In this document: positions 17,623 through 25,050 of the stretch, piece by piece
How the letters are laid out: each line of letters begins with the position of its first letter
How positions within the stretch are numbered: the first letter of the stretch is position 1
DNA from: CAVRJC01 sp964505725
Lineage (GTDB): Bacteria; Actinomycetota; Acidimicrobiia; IMCC26256; DASPTH01
Assembly (NCBI GenBank): GCA_964505725.1
Contig: CAZDJK010000014.1
Location: 1-47,009, forward strand
DNA length: 47,009 nt
Direction: 5' to 3'
Position numbers and translations under genes: made by a program
The notes under the pieces: generated by a model
What the model was told of the DNA's origin: nothing
The model's database searches: none
Seen by the model: the letters and a program-made list of their open reading frames with translations, nothing else

Positions 17623-18029
17623 TGCCGACCGACTTCAACACCCAGATCATCGAAGAGTTCCGCGCCAACGCCGGGAAGGTCGGCGGTCCGTTCGAAGACG
17701 TGGACCTGTTGCTGCTCACCACGACCGGCGCCAAGACGGGCAAGGAACGGGTGAGCCCGCTCGCGTACCGGCGCGACGGCGACGCGGTCGCGGTGTTCGG
17801 CTCGTACGCGGGGCGCGACCAGCACCCGCAGTGGTTCCACAACGTGCGAGCGAACCCCGAGGTGACGGTCGAGATCGGCACCGAGAAGTACGCGGCACAG
17901 GCGCGCGTCGCCGAGGGCGCCGAGCGCAAGCGCATCTGGAACGAGCAGAAGGCCGCGGTACCGCAGTTCGCCGACTACGAGACCAGGACCACCCGTGAGA
18001 TCCCGGTCGTCGTCATCGAGCGCCGCTGA
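17622..18029 (+). CDS. Deazaflavin (F420)-dependent nitroreductase-family protein (DUF385/Ddn-like)
   Basis: 135 residues. The split-barrel core shows LLLLTTTGAKTGKERVSPL, GSYAGRDQHPQWFHNVRANP and VTVEIG, the hallmarks of the Ddn/DUF385 group that binds F420H2 or related cofactors. These proteins reduce activated double bonds or nitro groups, and F420 is common in actinobacteria. The C-terminus ends TREIPVVVIERR. The GTG at 17622 overlaps the preceding TAG by one base. Its natural substrate is not known from the sequence. Confidence 0.85.
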   Translation: MPTDFNTQIIEEFRANAGKVGGPFEDVDLLLLTTTGAKTGKERVSPLAYRRDGDAVAVFGSYAGRDQHPQWFHNVRANPEVTVEIGTEKYAAQARVAEGAERKRIWNEQKAAVPQFADYETRTTREIPVVVIERR

Positions 18030-18056
18030 GGCAGGAGTCGCCGCCGCGATCCGAGC

Positions 18057-18440
18057 TCAGTCGCCGTAGTGACGGATCTCGATGAGGTGGTCGTTCGGAT
18101 CGTTGAAGTAGAGCGTCGGGCCCATGCCGCGCGCGCCCAGCTCCTCACCCGGTCCCTCCTGGTTGCCGACGCGGTGGTACGAGTCGCCGTAGGGGACAGA
18201 CGCCGCCTTCACGCGCTCGAACACCGACTCGAACTCGGCCCGGCTCATCGCGAACGCGAGGTGCTCGCCGCCGTCGGTGCCCCAGGGGGTGAGCAGGATG
18301 ACGAAGTCGGGCGTCACCCGGATCACTGAGAACGGGCCGTCGGTGCCGTCGGGCGTGAAGCCGAGAATCTGGGTGTAGAACGCGATGCTCGCCTCGGCGT
18401 CGCGGACCCCGAGGATGAGGTGGTCGATGCGGGCGGGCAC
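18057..18440 (-). CDS. VOC (glyoxalase/dioxygenase) family protein (copy 1)
   Basis: 127 residues from the GTG at 18440. It contains two VOC half-barrels: RIDHLILGVRDAEASIAFYT (first metal His near residue 7) and GPTLYFNDPNDHLIEIRHYG (H/E pair near the C-terminus). The family includes glyoxalases, extradiol dioxygenases and epimerases that coordinate a divalent metal with H and E residues. Its start lies only 19 bases from the divergent thiolase-like gene's start, so the two are probably co-regulated. Confidence 0.8.
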   Translation of the reverse strand: MPARIDHLILGVRDAEASIAFYTQILGFTPDGTDGPFSVIRVTPDFVILLTPWGTDGGEHLAFAMSRAEFESVFERVKAASVPYGDSYHRVGNQEGPGEELGARGMGPTLYFNDPNDHLIEIRHYGD

Positions 18441-18459
18441 GTCCGCAACCTTCGCACAT

Positions 18460-19656
18460 ATGCTCCGCGCCTTGCCGGAGCTGAGCGACGCCGCGATCGC
18501 GGGTGTGTACGTGTCGGAGCAGGGCGACCTCTCGGCGCGCTCGCAACCCGACCTGTGGTGGGAGTGCGTGCTGGGCGCCCTCGCCGACGCCGGCCTCTCC
18601 GTGGACGACGTCGACGGGCTCGTCGGACCGGCGCCCGACGGCGTGGGCATCCGGCAGGTGCTCCCCGGGGGCGCGGTGGCGGATCTCGTCGGGCACCCGC
18701 TCCGGTTCCACGCGTCGACGAGCATCGGCGCGTCGGGCCAGTCCGCCGGCGTGGGACTCGCCGCGCTCGCGATCGCGCACGGCATGGCGTCGTGCGTCGT
18801 GATCCCGACCGCGGTCGCCGGCGGCGGCGAGGGCTACGGCGGCACCGACCGCAACGACGCGGTCGCGCGCATGTCCATGCTCGGCAGCCCGTACGAGTAC
18901 GTGTGGGGCACCACGCGCGTCGCCGACTACGCGGTCATGGCGACCCGCCACATGCACCTGTACGGCACCACCGAGGCGCAGCTGGCCGAGATCGCGGTTG
19001 CCCAACGGTACGGCGCGACCCTCAATCCCCGCGCGGTGATGGGCCCGCGCGGCGAGATCACGATCGACGAGGTGCTGGCGTCGCGCCCCATCGCGGCCCC
19101 GCTCAAGCTGCTCGACTGCTGCATCGTGAACCAGGGCGGCGGGGCGGTCGTGATGACCAGCACCGCGGACGTGGCCGCCACCGCACGGCACGCGCCGGTG
19201 GCGGTGCTCGGGTGGGGCGAGGGCCACGGCTACCTCGACCCGTGCCGGGTTCCGGAGATCACCGCGCCGGGCGGCGGTCGGCTGGCGGCCGACACCGCCT
19301 TCGGGATCGCGGGCGTCGGGCGCGACGAGATCGATGTGGCCGGCATCTCCGACCACTTCACCATCGGCGTGCTGATCGAGCTCGAGGAGGCCGGCTTCTG
19401 CGCGCCCGGGGGGAGCGGCGCGTTCGTGGAGCACCAGGCGACCCGGATCGGGGGACGGCTGCCGATCAACACCGACGGCGGGTTCCTGTCGTCGAGCCAC
19501 GCGGGGAGCTGCGGCCTCTTCACCACCATCGAGCTGGTCCGACAGCTCCGCCACGACGCAGGGCCACGCCAGGTCGACGGCGCCCGGCTCGCCTACGCGC
19601 ACGGCGTAGGTGGCGTCTCCCACGTGCAGTACGGCGCGGTCCTGGGGCGGGTGTGA
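18460..19656 (+). CDS. Thiolase-like (lipid-transfer-protein type) protein, probable C-C lyase subunit (copy 1)
   Basis: 398 residues. It has the SCP2-thiolase/Ltp fold with N-terminal AAIAGVYVSEQGDLSARS, a DAGLSVDDVDGLV motif, DVAGISDHFTIGVLIELEEAG and the C-terminal INTDGGFLSSSHAGSCG. The position of the thiolase nucleophilic Cys (near residue 90, in TSIGASGQSAG) appears to be a Gly. That argues against thiolysis and for an aldol-type lyase, as with Ltp2/ChsH2 in steroid catabolism. The stop overlaps the DUF35 partner's GTG by four bases. The substrate is unknown. Confidence 0.82.
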   Translation: MLRALPELSDAAIAGVYVSEQGDLSARSQPDLWWECVLGALADAGLSVDDVDGLVGPAPDGVGIRQVLPGGAVADLVGHPLRFHASTSIGASGQSAGVGLAALAIAHGMASCVVIPTAVAGGGEGYGGTDRNDAVARMSMLGSPYEYVWGTTRVADYAVMATRHMHLYGTTEAQLAEIAVAQRYGATLNPRAVMGPRGEITIDEVLASRPIAAPLKLLDCCIVNQGGGAVVMTSTADVAATARHAPVAVLGWGEGHGYLDPCRVPEITAPGGGRLAADTAFGIAGVGRDEIDVAGISDHFTIGVLIELEEAGFCAPGGSGAFVEHQATRIGGRLPINTDGGFLSSSHAGSCGLFTTIELVRQLRHDAGPRQVDGARLAYAHGVGGVSHVQYGAVLGRV

Positions 19657-20066
19657 CGAGCCCGGGCGAGTACGCCAAGGCGTTGCCCGCGGTCACGCCG
19701 TTGCACCGGCCGTTCTGGGAGTCGGTGCGCGAGCACGCGGTGCGGCTGCAGCGCTGCGACGGCTGTGGCCGATTCCGCTTCATCCCGTCCGAGATCTGCA
19801 GCTGCGGTTCGACCGCCGCCACCTGGACGCCGATCGCGGGCACCGGCGTGATCTACACCTACACCGTCGTGCACCGCGCGCCCACGCCGGCATACCAGGT
19901 CGACGCACCCTACGTCATCGCCCACGTCACCGTCGACGAGGGGCCGCGCATGATCGCGACGCTCGTCGGCGTCGCCCCCGACGCGGTGCAGATCGGGACC
20001 CGCGTGCGCATCGGCTACGACGACGTCACCCCGGACGTGAGCCTGTTCCACTTCGAGCCGGCCTGA
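19653..20066 (+). CDS. OB-fold zinc-ribbon acyl-CoA-binding protein (DUF35), partner of the thiolase-like protein (copy 1)
   Basis: 137 residues. It has an N-terminal helix (TPLHRPFWESVREHAV), a rubredoxin-like zinc ribbon (C-D-G-C at about 31-34 and ICSCGS), and an OB fold (GTGVIYTYTVVHR, YVIAHVTVDEG). Such DUF35 proteins form obligate complexes with Cys-less thiolase-like proteins, delivering or holding the CoA substrate (ChsH2, DitHI and similar). It overlaps the thiolase-like gene by four bases. It converges on the aldehyde dehydrogenase, whose stop is 11 bases away. Confidence 0.85.
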   Translation: MTSPGEYAKALPAVTPLHRPFWESVREHAVRLQRCDGCGRFRFIPSEICSCGSTAATWTPIAGTGVIYTYTVVHRAPTPAYQVDAPYVIAHVTVDEGPRMIATLVGVAPDAVQIGTRVRIGYDDVTPDVSLFHFEPA

Positions 20067-20077
20067 CGCCGGCCGGC

Positions 20078-21508
20078 TCACACCGCGATACCGACCAGCT
20101 TGGTGTCGAGGTACTCGTTGATGCCTTCGCGCGCACCCTCGACCCCGAGACCGCTCTGCTTCACCCCGCCGAACGGGGCGGCGGCGGACGTTGGGTTGAT
20201 GTCGTTCACCCCGACCATGCCGAACTTCAGGCGCTCGATCATGCGGAACGCGCGCGACAGGGAGTTCGTGTACACGTAGGACGCGAGCCCGTACTCGGTG
20301 TCGTTCGCCATCGCGATCGCGTCGTCGTCGGTGTCGTACACGATCACCGGTGCGACCGGTCCGAACGTCTCCTCGCGGTAGATGACCATGTCGGGAGTGA
20401 CGTCGGTGAGCAGCGTCGGTGCGAAGAAGCAGCCCGCGTCGAGGCCGTCGACGGTGAGGCGCTCCCCACCCGTCACGAGACGGGCACCCTTCTCGACCGC
20501 GTCGCTCACCTGGTGCTCCATCTTCGCCAGCGCCTGGTCGTCGATCAGTGGCCCGACGGTGACGCCGTCGGTGAAGCCGCTCCCCGCCTTCAGCCCGCCG
20601 AAGCGCTGCTCGAGCGTGGCGATGAACTCGTCGGCGAGACCGCGCTGCACGAACAGGCGGTTCGGGCAGATGCACGCCTGGCCGGTGTTCAGGAACTTCA
20701 CCGCCGCCGCGCCCTTCGCGGCGTGCACGGGATCGGCGTCGTCGAGGACGATGAACGGCGCGTGCCCGCCCAGCTCCATGCTCACCCGCTTCACCTGCGC
20801 GGCGGCCTGCTGGGCGATGAGCCGCCCGACCTCGGTCGACCCGGTGAAGGTGATCTTGCGGACGGCCGGATGGTTCACGAGCGCACCCCCGACCGCGGCG
20901 GGATCGGCGGTGGTGACGAGGTTCACCACGCCCTCGGGCACCCCGGCCTCCTCGAAGATCTTGAACACCTCGACCGCGAGCAACGGCGTCTGCTCGGCGG
21001 GCTTCAGCACGATCGTGCAACCGGCGGCAAGCGCGGGCGCGACCTTCCGCGTGAGCATGGACACCGGGTAGTTCCACGGCGTGATGGCCCCCACCACCCC
21101 GACCGGCTGGCGCAGCACGAGGAAGCGCTGGTCGGCGCGCGCGGAGGGGATCGTCTCGCCGTAGACCCGCTTGGCCTCCTCGGCGAACCAGAGCAGGAAG
21201 TCGGCCGCGTACCCGACCTCGTTGCGGGCCATGCGGATCGGCTTGCCCTGCTCCTCGGTCATGAGCTTGGCCAGCGACTCCCGCCGTTCGAGCATGAGCT
21301 GGTGCGCCTGCGCGAGGTACGACGACCGTTCGTAAGCCGTGCGCGTCGACCACTCGTCGAACGCCGCGGCAGCGGCCTCCACCGCGGCCTCGACGTCCTC
21401 GACGCCCGCGTCGGCCGCGACGTCGATCACGTCACCGGTTGCGGGGTTGCGCGACGGGAACGTCCGGCCGGAAGCCGCTGAACGCCACTCTCCGTTGATG
21501 TACAGCAT
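20078..21508 (-). CDS. NAD(P)-dependent aldehyde dehydrogenase (succinate-semialdehyde dehydrogenase-like)
   Basis: 476 residues, the usual ALDH length. E245 (MELGGHAPF) and C279 (NTGQACICPNR) are the general base and catalytic Cys, with FTGSTEVGRLIA for NAD(P) binding and PFGGVKQSGLGVEG near the C-terminus. The closest pattern is GabD-like, so it oxidises an aldehyde to an acid or semialdehyde to diacid. It may handle an aldehyde released by the nearby lyase pair, but this is inference. It lies 64 bases downstream of the permease, in the same direction as csoR and the permease. Confidence 0.9.
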   Translation of the reverse strand: MLYINGEWRSAASGRTFPSRNPATGDVIDVAADAGVEDVEAAVEAAAAAFDEWSTRTAYERSSYLAQAHQLMLERRESLAKLMTEEQGKPIRMARNEVGYAADFLLWFAEEAKRVYGETIPSARADQRFLVLRQPVGVVGAITPWNYPVSMLTRKVAPALAAGCTIVLKPAEQTPLLAVEVFKIFEEAGVPEGVVNLVTTADPAAVGGALVNHPAVRKITFTGSTEVGRLIAQQAAAQVKRVSMELGGHAPFIVLDDADPVHAAKGAAAVKFLNTGQACICPNRLFVQRGLADEFIATLEQRFGGLKAGSGFTDGVTVGPLIDDQALAKMEHQVSDAVEKGARLVTGGERLTVDGLDAGCFFAPTLLTDVTPDMVIYREETFGPVAPVIVYDTDDDAIAMANDTEYGLASYVYTNSLSRAFRMIERLKFGMVGVNDINPTSAAAPFGGVKQSGLGVEGAREGINEYLDTKLVGIAV

Positions 21509-21572
21509 GCCTCGACCCTAGCCCTCGTGCCCGAGAGCGAGCAGATCGACGGGCGGCCCTCGGCGCGGTTGC

Positions 21573-22796
21573 TCAGCCGGGTCGCGCCGACGGGCTCGAC
21601 GGGATACTCGGCGCGTGGCCGTGGCCCTCGTGGTCGTGCGCGTGCGCGTCGCCCGGGGCCTGCGTGCGCTGGGAACGGGTCCGGGAGAGCCAGTACAACA
21701 CCGAGAACACGCCGAGGAACACGATGTTCAGGAACGTGGTGTAGTTCCACTCGAAGTGGGTCGTCACGACGTTCGCCGGGCGCGACGACGGGATCCAGCC
21801 GAGCCCAGAGAAGAGGGCTTCGGTGATCAGGCCGGCTGCCGCCATCACGAGGTAGAACCACGCGAACAGGCGCAGCGTGAGCCGACCGCCGTAGTACTTC
21901 CAGTACACGAGCACGAGTGGGAACGTGATCAGGTCGGCGAAGATGAAGCTCACGACGCCGCCGAAGCTGATGCCGCCGTGCCACAGCGCGGCCGCCATCG
22001 GCACGTTGCCGATAGAGCACACGAAGCTGACGAACGCGATGAACGGCCCGACGAGCACGTTCTCGAGGCGGGTCCAGAAACCGTGCCCGGAGATGAAGAT
22101 GTCGTTCCACACGCTCGTCGGCACCAGCACGGTGAGGAAGCCCGCGACCGTGTAGCCGATCACCAGCTCCTTCCGGAGCATGTTGACGTCCATCATCGTG
22201 TAGCCGGCCGCGTCCGACCACGCGTCCCGAGACCGGAGCTTGCGGCTCCACGGGGTGCGCTCCAGCTCGGCCTGGCGCTCGTCCGACACGATCGCGTGGT
22301 GGTCGTGACCGCCGGCCGACGCGGCGTCGAGACGGCGGCGGGCCCGCTCGGCCATCGCGCGGTGCACGACGAAGCCGCCGGTGAGCGCGAGGAGCACGAT
22401 CATGATCGGGCCGCCGACGAGCTCGGCGGCGACGAACTGCCAGCCCATGAGCACCGCGAGCACGATCCCGAGCTCGACGACCAGGTTGGTCGAGGCGAAC
22501 ATGAAGATCATCGACGACACGAAGTCCGCGCCCATCTGGAACAGGGACTTCGCGACCGCGGCGGCCGCGTAGGAGCAGCTCGACGACGCCATGCCGAAGA
22601 CGGAGGCGCGCGCGACCGCGTTCGGCCCGTGGTCACCGAGATTGCGCCGGAGCGCGTCGCGCGACACGAAGGCCTGCACGACGCCCGAGAGCGTGAATCC
22701 CAGCACCAGTGCCCACAGGGTCTCCCAGAACATGAAGAAGCCCTCGCGGAGGCTGTCGTCGACGTCACCGAGCGCAGTCGCGACCACGGTCGTCAT
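21573..22796 (-). CDS. DUF318-type (ArsP-like) permease
   Basis: 407 residues, about eight to ten helices in two halves. Each half has the DUF318 signature with a Cys: FGMASSSCSYAAAAVAKSLF and VCSIGNVPMAAALWHGG. Each is followed by a membrane helix with buried Asn or Asp. A soluble linker (about 145-190) carries GHDHH, and the C-terminus is His/Asp-rich (AHAHDHEGHGHA), suggesting metal binding. DUF318 proteins include the organoarsenical exporter ArsP and other metal-linked permeases. CsoR control here argues for a cuprous or similar metal. Its start overlaps the csoR stop by four bases. Confidence 0.82.
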   Translation of the reverse strand: MTTVVATALGDVDDSLREGFFMFWETLWALVLGFTLSGVVQAFVSRDALRRNLGDHGPNAVARASVFGMASSSCSYAAAAVAKSLFQMGADFVSSMIFMFASTNLVVELGIVLAVLMGWQFVAAELVGGPIMIVLLALTGGFVVHRAMAERARRRLDAASAGGHDHHAIVSDERQAELERTPWSRKLRSRDAWSDAAGYTMMDVNMLRKELVIGYTVAGFLTVLVPTSVWNDIFISGHGFWTRLENVLVGPFIAFVSFVCSIGNVPMAAALWHGGISFGGVVSFIFADLITFPLVLVYWKYYGGRLTLRLFAWFYLVMAAAGLITEALFSGLGWIPSSRPANVVTTHFEWNYTTFLNIVFLGVFSVLYWLSRTRSQRTQAPGDAHAHDHEGHGHAPSIPSSPSARPG

Positions 22797-23074
22797 GCGC
22801 GCACGATCCGCGAGATCGCGGCCGAGGCCTCCGACACCTTCTCGGCCGCGGCGTCGCCACCCGCCGCGATGGCATCGGCGACGCAGTGCGCGAGGTGGTC
22901 GTCGAGCAGCTCGAGTGCGGTGGCGTGGAGCGCTCGCGTCGCAGCCGATATCTGGTCGAGGACGTCGATGCAGTACCGCTCCTCCTCGACCATGCGCGCG
23001 ACACCCCGCACCTGGCCCTCGATACGGCGCAGCCGCTTGAGCACGTCGTCCCGGTTGGCGGAGTAGCCGACCAT
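22793..23074 (-). CDS. csoR: CsoR-family metal-sensing repressor
   Basis: 93 residues, all-helical. It carries the copper-sensing triad C35-x24-H60-x3-C64 with YCIDVLDQISAATRALHATALELLDDHLAHC, described here by its residues rather than in full. RLRRIEGQVRG (about 14-24) is the DNA-binding helix typical of CsoR. The triad matches the Cu(I) sensor rather than the formaldehyde or nickel types. GAGGAGG sits seven bases before ATG 23074. A near-perfect operator lies upstream (23109-23129). It shares a four-base overlap with the permease. Confidence 0.88.
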   Translation of the reverse strand: MVGYSANRDDVLKRLRRIEGQVRGVARMVEEERYCIDVLDQISAATRALHATALELLDDHLAHCVADAIAAGGDAAAEKVSEASAAISRIVRA

Positions 23075-23108
23075 CCTCCGACCTCCTCGTCCGGTCCGAT
23101 CCGGAATC

Positions 23109-23129
23109 TTATACCCCTGGGGGGTATAA
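23109..23129. promoter_or_regulatory. CsoR-type operator
   Basis: An inverted repeat with nine-base arms TTATACCCC (23109-23117) and GGGGTATAA (23121-23129) around TGG. It matches the TATACCCC/GGGGTATA core of known CsoR operators. It sits 35 bases upstream of the csoR start and 125 bases upstream of the divergent PDZ gene, so csoR autoregulates and may also affect that gene. Confidence 0.85.
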
Positions 23130-23254
23130 CGCCAGTGCTTCCCGCACGATCACCCCTGAGAGGGCCATAAGGAGCGCGACGTTGACCGGGGTCCCTTCGC
23201 TCATCACGATGTTCTCATCACCGAGCACCACCGTCTGGAGACAGGAAGTCAGCA

Positions 23255-24061
23255 GTGAGCGACGAGACGCCAGAGCCCGAACCGTCCTCGGAGGCGCCGG
23301 CGGCGCCCGAGCCCGCAGCCGCGCCCGCGGAGCCCGTGACCGCGCCGGCTGCGGCGGCGACCGAGCCGATGCCCGCCGAGGCCCCGGCCCCGCCGCCCTC
23401 CGGGGCACCCCAGCCCGAGCCCACCCAGCCCGAGCCGGTCGCCGCGCCGGCCGCGACCGCGGCGACTGCGCCGGTCGCGGCGGCGCCCGCCGAGGCGGGG
23501 TCACACCGACGGGGCGTGTTCCTCCCTGCGTGGTTGCTCGCGGTCCTCGCGATCCTCGCCATCGGCGCCCTCGGCTTCGGCATCGGGCGCTGGACCGACT
23601 CGAGCTCAAGCTCGAGCAGCAACGCCTCGGCGACCAGCCCGACCGTCCCGTCGAACAACAACGGGAACGGGAACAGCGGGAACAGCGGGAACAACGGCAG
23701 CAACGGCAGCAACGGCAACGGGAGCGCCAACAACGGCAACGGCAACCGACTCCCGTTCGGCGGGAACCTGGCCAACCGCGGGTTCCTCGGCGTGGCCACG
23801 GTGGCCGACAACGGCAACGGCGCCCAGATCACGCAGGTGCAGAGCGGGAGCCCCGCCGATACGGCCGGGCTCAAGGTCGGCGACGTCGTCACCGGCGTCG
23901 ACGGCAACCAGGTGACCAGCCCCGCTGAGCTCGCGCTGCGCATCGTGGCGCACCCCTCGGGCGACAAGGTGACCATCCACTACACGAGGAACGGGCAGGC
24001 GGCCACCGTCGACGTGACGCTCGGCTCCCGCCCGGGCGCGGCCCAGAGCTCGCCGAGCTGA
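23255..24061 (+). CDS. Membrane-anchored PDZ-domain protein without a protease domain
   Basis: 268 residues in four parts: a Pro/Ala/Glu-rich cytoplasmic stretch (1-85), one membrane helix (about 92-110), a low-complexity Ser/Asn/Gly linker (114-165) and a PDZ domain (about 173-262, with the substrate-binding loop NRGFLGV and SPADTAGLKVGDVVTGVDG). The layout copies HtrA without its trypsin domain. It could be an extracytoplasmic adaptor that presents C-termini to another protein. The GTG at 23255 follows AGGAAG. It is divergent from csoR. Confidence 0.8.
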   Translation: MSDETPEPEPSSEAPAAPEPAAAPAEPVTAPAAAATEPMPAEAPAPPPSGAPQPEPTQPEPVAAPAATAATAPVAAAPAEAGSHRRGVFLPAWLLAVLAILAIGALGFGIGRWTDSSSSSSSNASATSPTVPSNNNGNGNSGNSGNNGSNGSNGNGSANNGNGNRLPFGGNLANRGFLGVATVADNGNGAQITQVQSGSPADTAGLKVGDVVTGVDGNQVTSPAELALRIVAHPSGDKVTIHYTRNGQAATVDVTLGSRPGAAQSSPS

Positions 24062-24129
24062 CCGCACCGGATGGGCGCGACGACGACGCGTAGGGTGGGG
24101 ACGAACACTCCGCCTCGGGAAGGGGAGGG

Positions 24130-25050
24130 TTGGAGTCCCAGTACGCCCTGATCGCCGGCGTGAACAAGGCCGGCACGACGTCGCTGTTCGTCGGCCTGTC
24201 GGCGCATCCCGATGTCGCGCCGTCGGCGGTCAAGGAGACGCGCTACTTCCTGCCGGCGCGGTACGGCCAACCCCTCGAGCCGGCAGCGGTGTGGGAGAGC
24301 TACTTCCCACCCGCCCGGCCGGGGCAGGTGCGCCTGGAGGCCACGCCGAGCTACGTCTACGGGGGCGCTGCGCTCGCCACCGTGCTCGACCGGAGCCTCC
24401 CCGGGTCCCGGGTGATCATGGTCCTGCGCGAGCCGGTCGCTCGCGCGATCTCGTTCTTCTCGTACCAGAAGGTCCGGTTGCGGTTCCCGCCCGAGACCAC
24501 GATGGCGCAGTACGTGGCCGAGGCCGACGCGCTCCCCGCCGCCGCGTTCCAGGACCCGAGCAACGAGCGCTACATGGCCGTCCGCGGCGGGCGCTACGCC
24601 GACTTCCTGCCCGGCTGGATCGACACCTTCGGCACCGACCGGCTCCTGGTGCTCGGCTTCGAGGACCTGCTGGCCGACACGCCGGGCACCCTGCGCCGGG
24701 TGACCGAATGGATCGGCCTCGACCCCGACGCGTTCCCGGAGGATACGTCGGCGTCGGAGAACCGCACGACCGGCTACCGCAGCGCCGCGTTCCAGCGCGT
24801 GGCGCTCACGGTGAACGACCGGCTCGAACGGTTGCTCCGCCGCCACCCCGACACCAAGCGCACGCTCCGTGCCTGGTACTTCCGCGTCAACGGGCGACCA
24901 GTTCCTGATGTCGTGAGCGACGAGCTGCGCGCAGAGCTCGCCCGCCGGTACGAGGAGCCGAACGCGCGCCTCGCGGCCCTGTTGGCCGAAGGCGGATTCG
25001 CGCTGCCCCGCTGGCTCGACCGTCAGGACCTCGAGCCCACCAACACGTAG
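24130..25050 (+). CDS. PAPS-dependent sulfotransferase
   Basis: 306 residues. The 5'-phosphosulfate loop GVNKAGTTSLF (about 10-20) and the 3'-phosphate site LREPVARAISFF (R100, S108) identify the sulfotransferase fold. Sulfate is moved from PAPS to a sugar, lipid or other hydroxyl, which is not identifiable here. A TTG at 24130 follows AGGGGAGGG and is chosen as start. The last 28 bases overlap the convergent AlkP-like gene. Confidence 0.85.
   Translation: MESQYALIAGVNKAGTTSLFVGLSAHPDVAPSAVKETRYFLPARYGQPLEPAAVWESYFPPARPGQVRLEATPSYVYGGAALATVLDRSLPGSRVIMVLREPVARAISFFSYQKVRLRFPPETTMAQYVAEADALPAAAFQDPSNERYMAVRGGRYADFLPGWIDTFGTDRLLVLGFEDLLADTPGTLRRVTEWIGLDPDAFPEDTSASENRTTGYRSAAFQRVALTVNDRLERLLRRHPDTKRTLRAWYFRVNGRPVPDVVSDELRAELARRYEEPNARLAALLAEGGFALPRWLDRQDLEPTNT

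Noticed and set aside
20055..20079. Eight-base-pair hairpin between the DUF35 and aldehyde dehydrogenase stops
   Set aside because: The stem lies partly in the DUF35 coding end, its loop is nine bases and there is no T run, so terminator function is not supported.
21615..23066. 483-codon plus-strand frame opposite the permease and csoR
   Set aside because: It is antisense to two well-supported genes and its composition is that of a shadow.
23181..23215. TTGACC as a -35 box upstream of the PDZ gene
   Set aside because: No convincing -10 at proper spacing, so no promoter is called.
23126..23220. Short hydrophobic minus-strand frame (about 31 codons) ending inside the CsoR operator
   Set aside because: It has no ribosome-binding site and would use the operator as its stop, so it is more likely chance.
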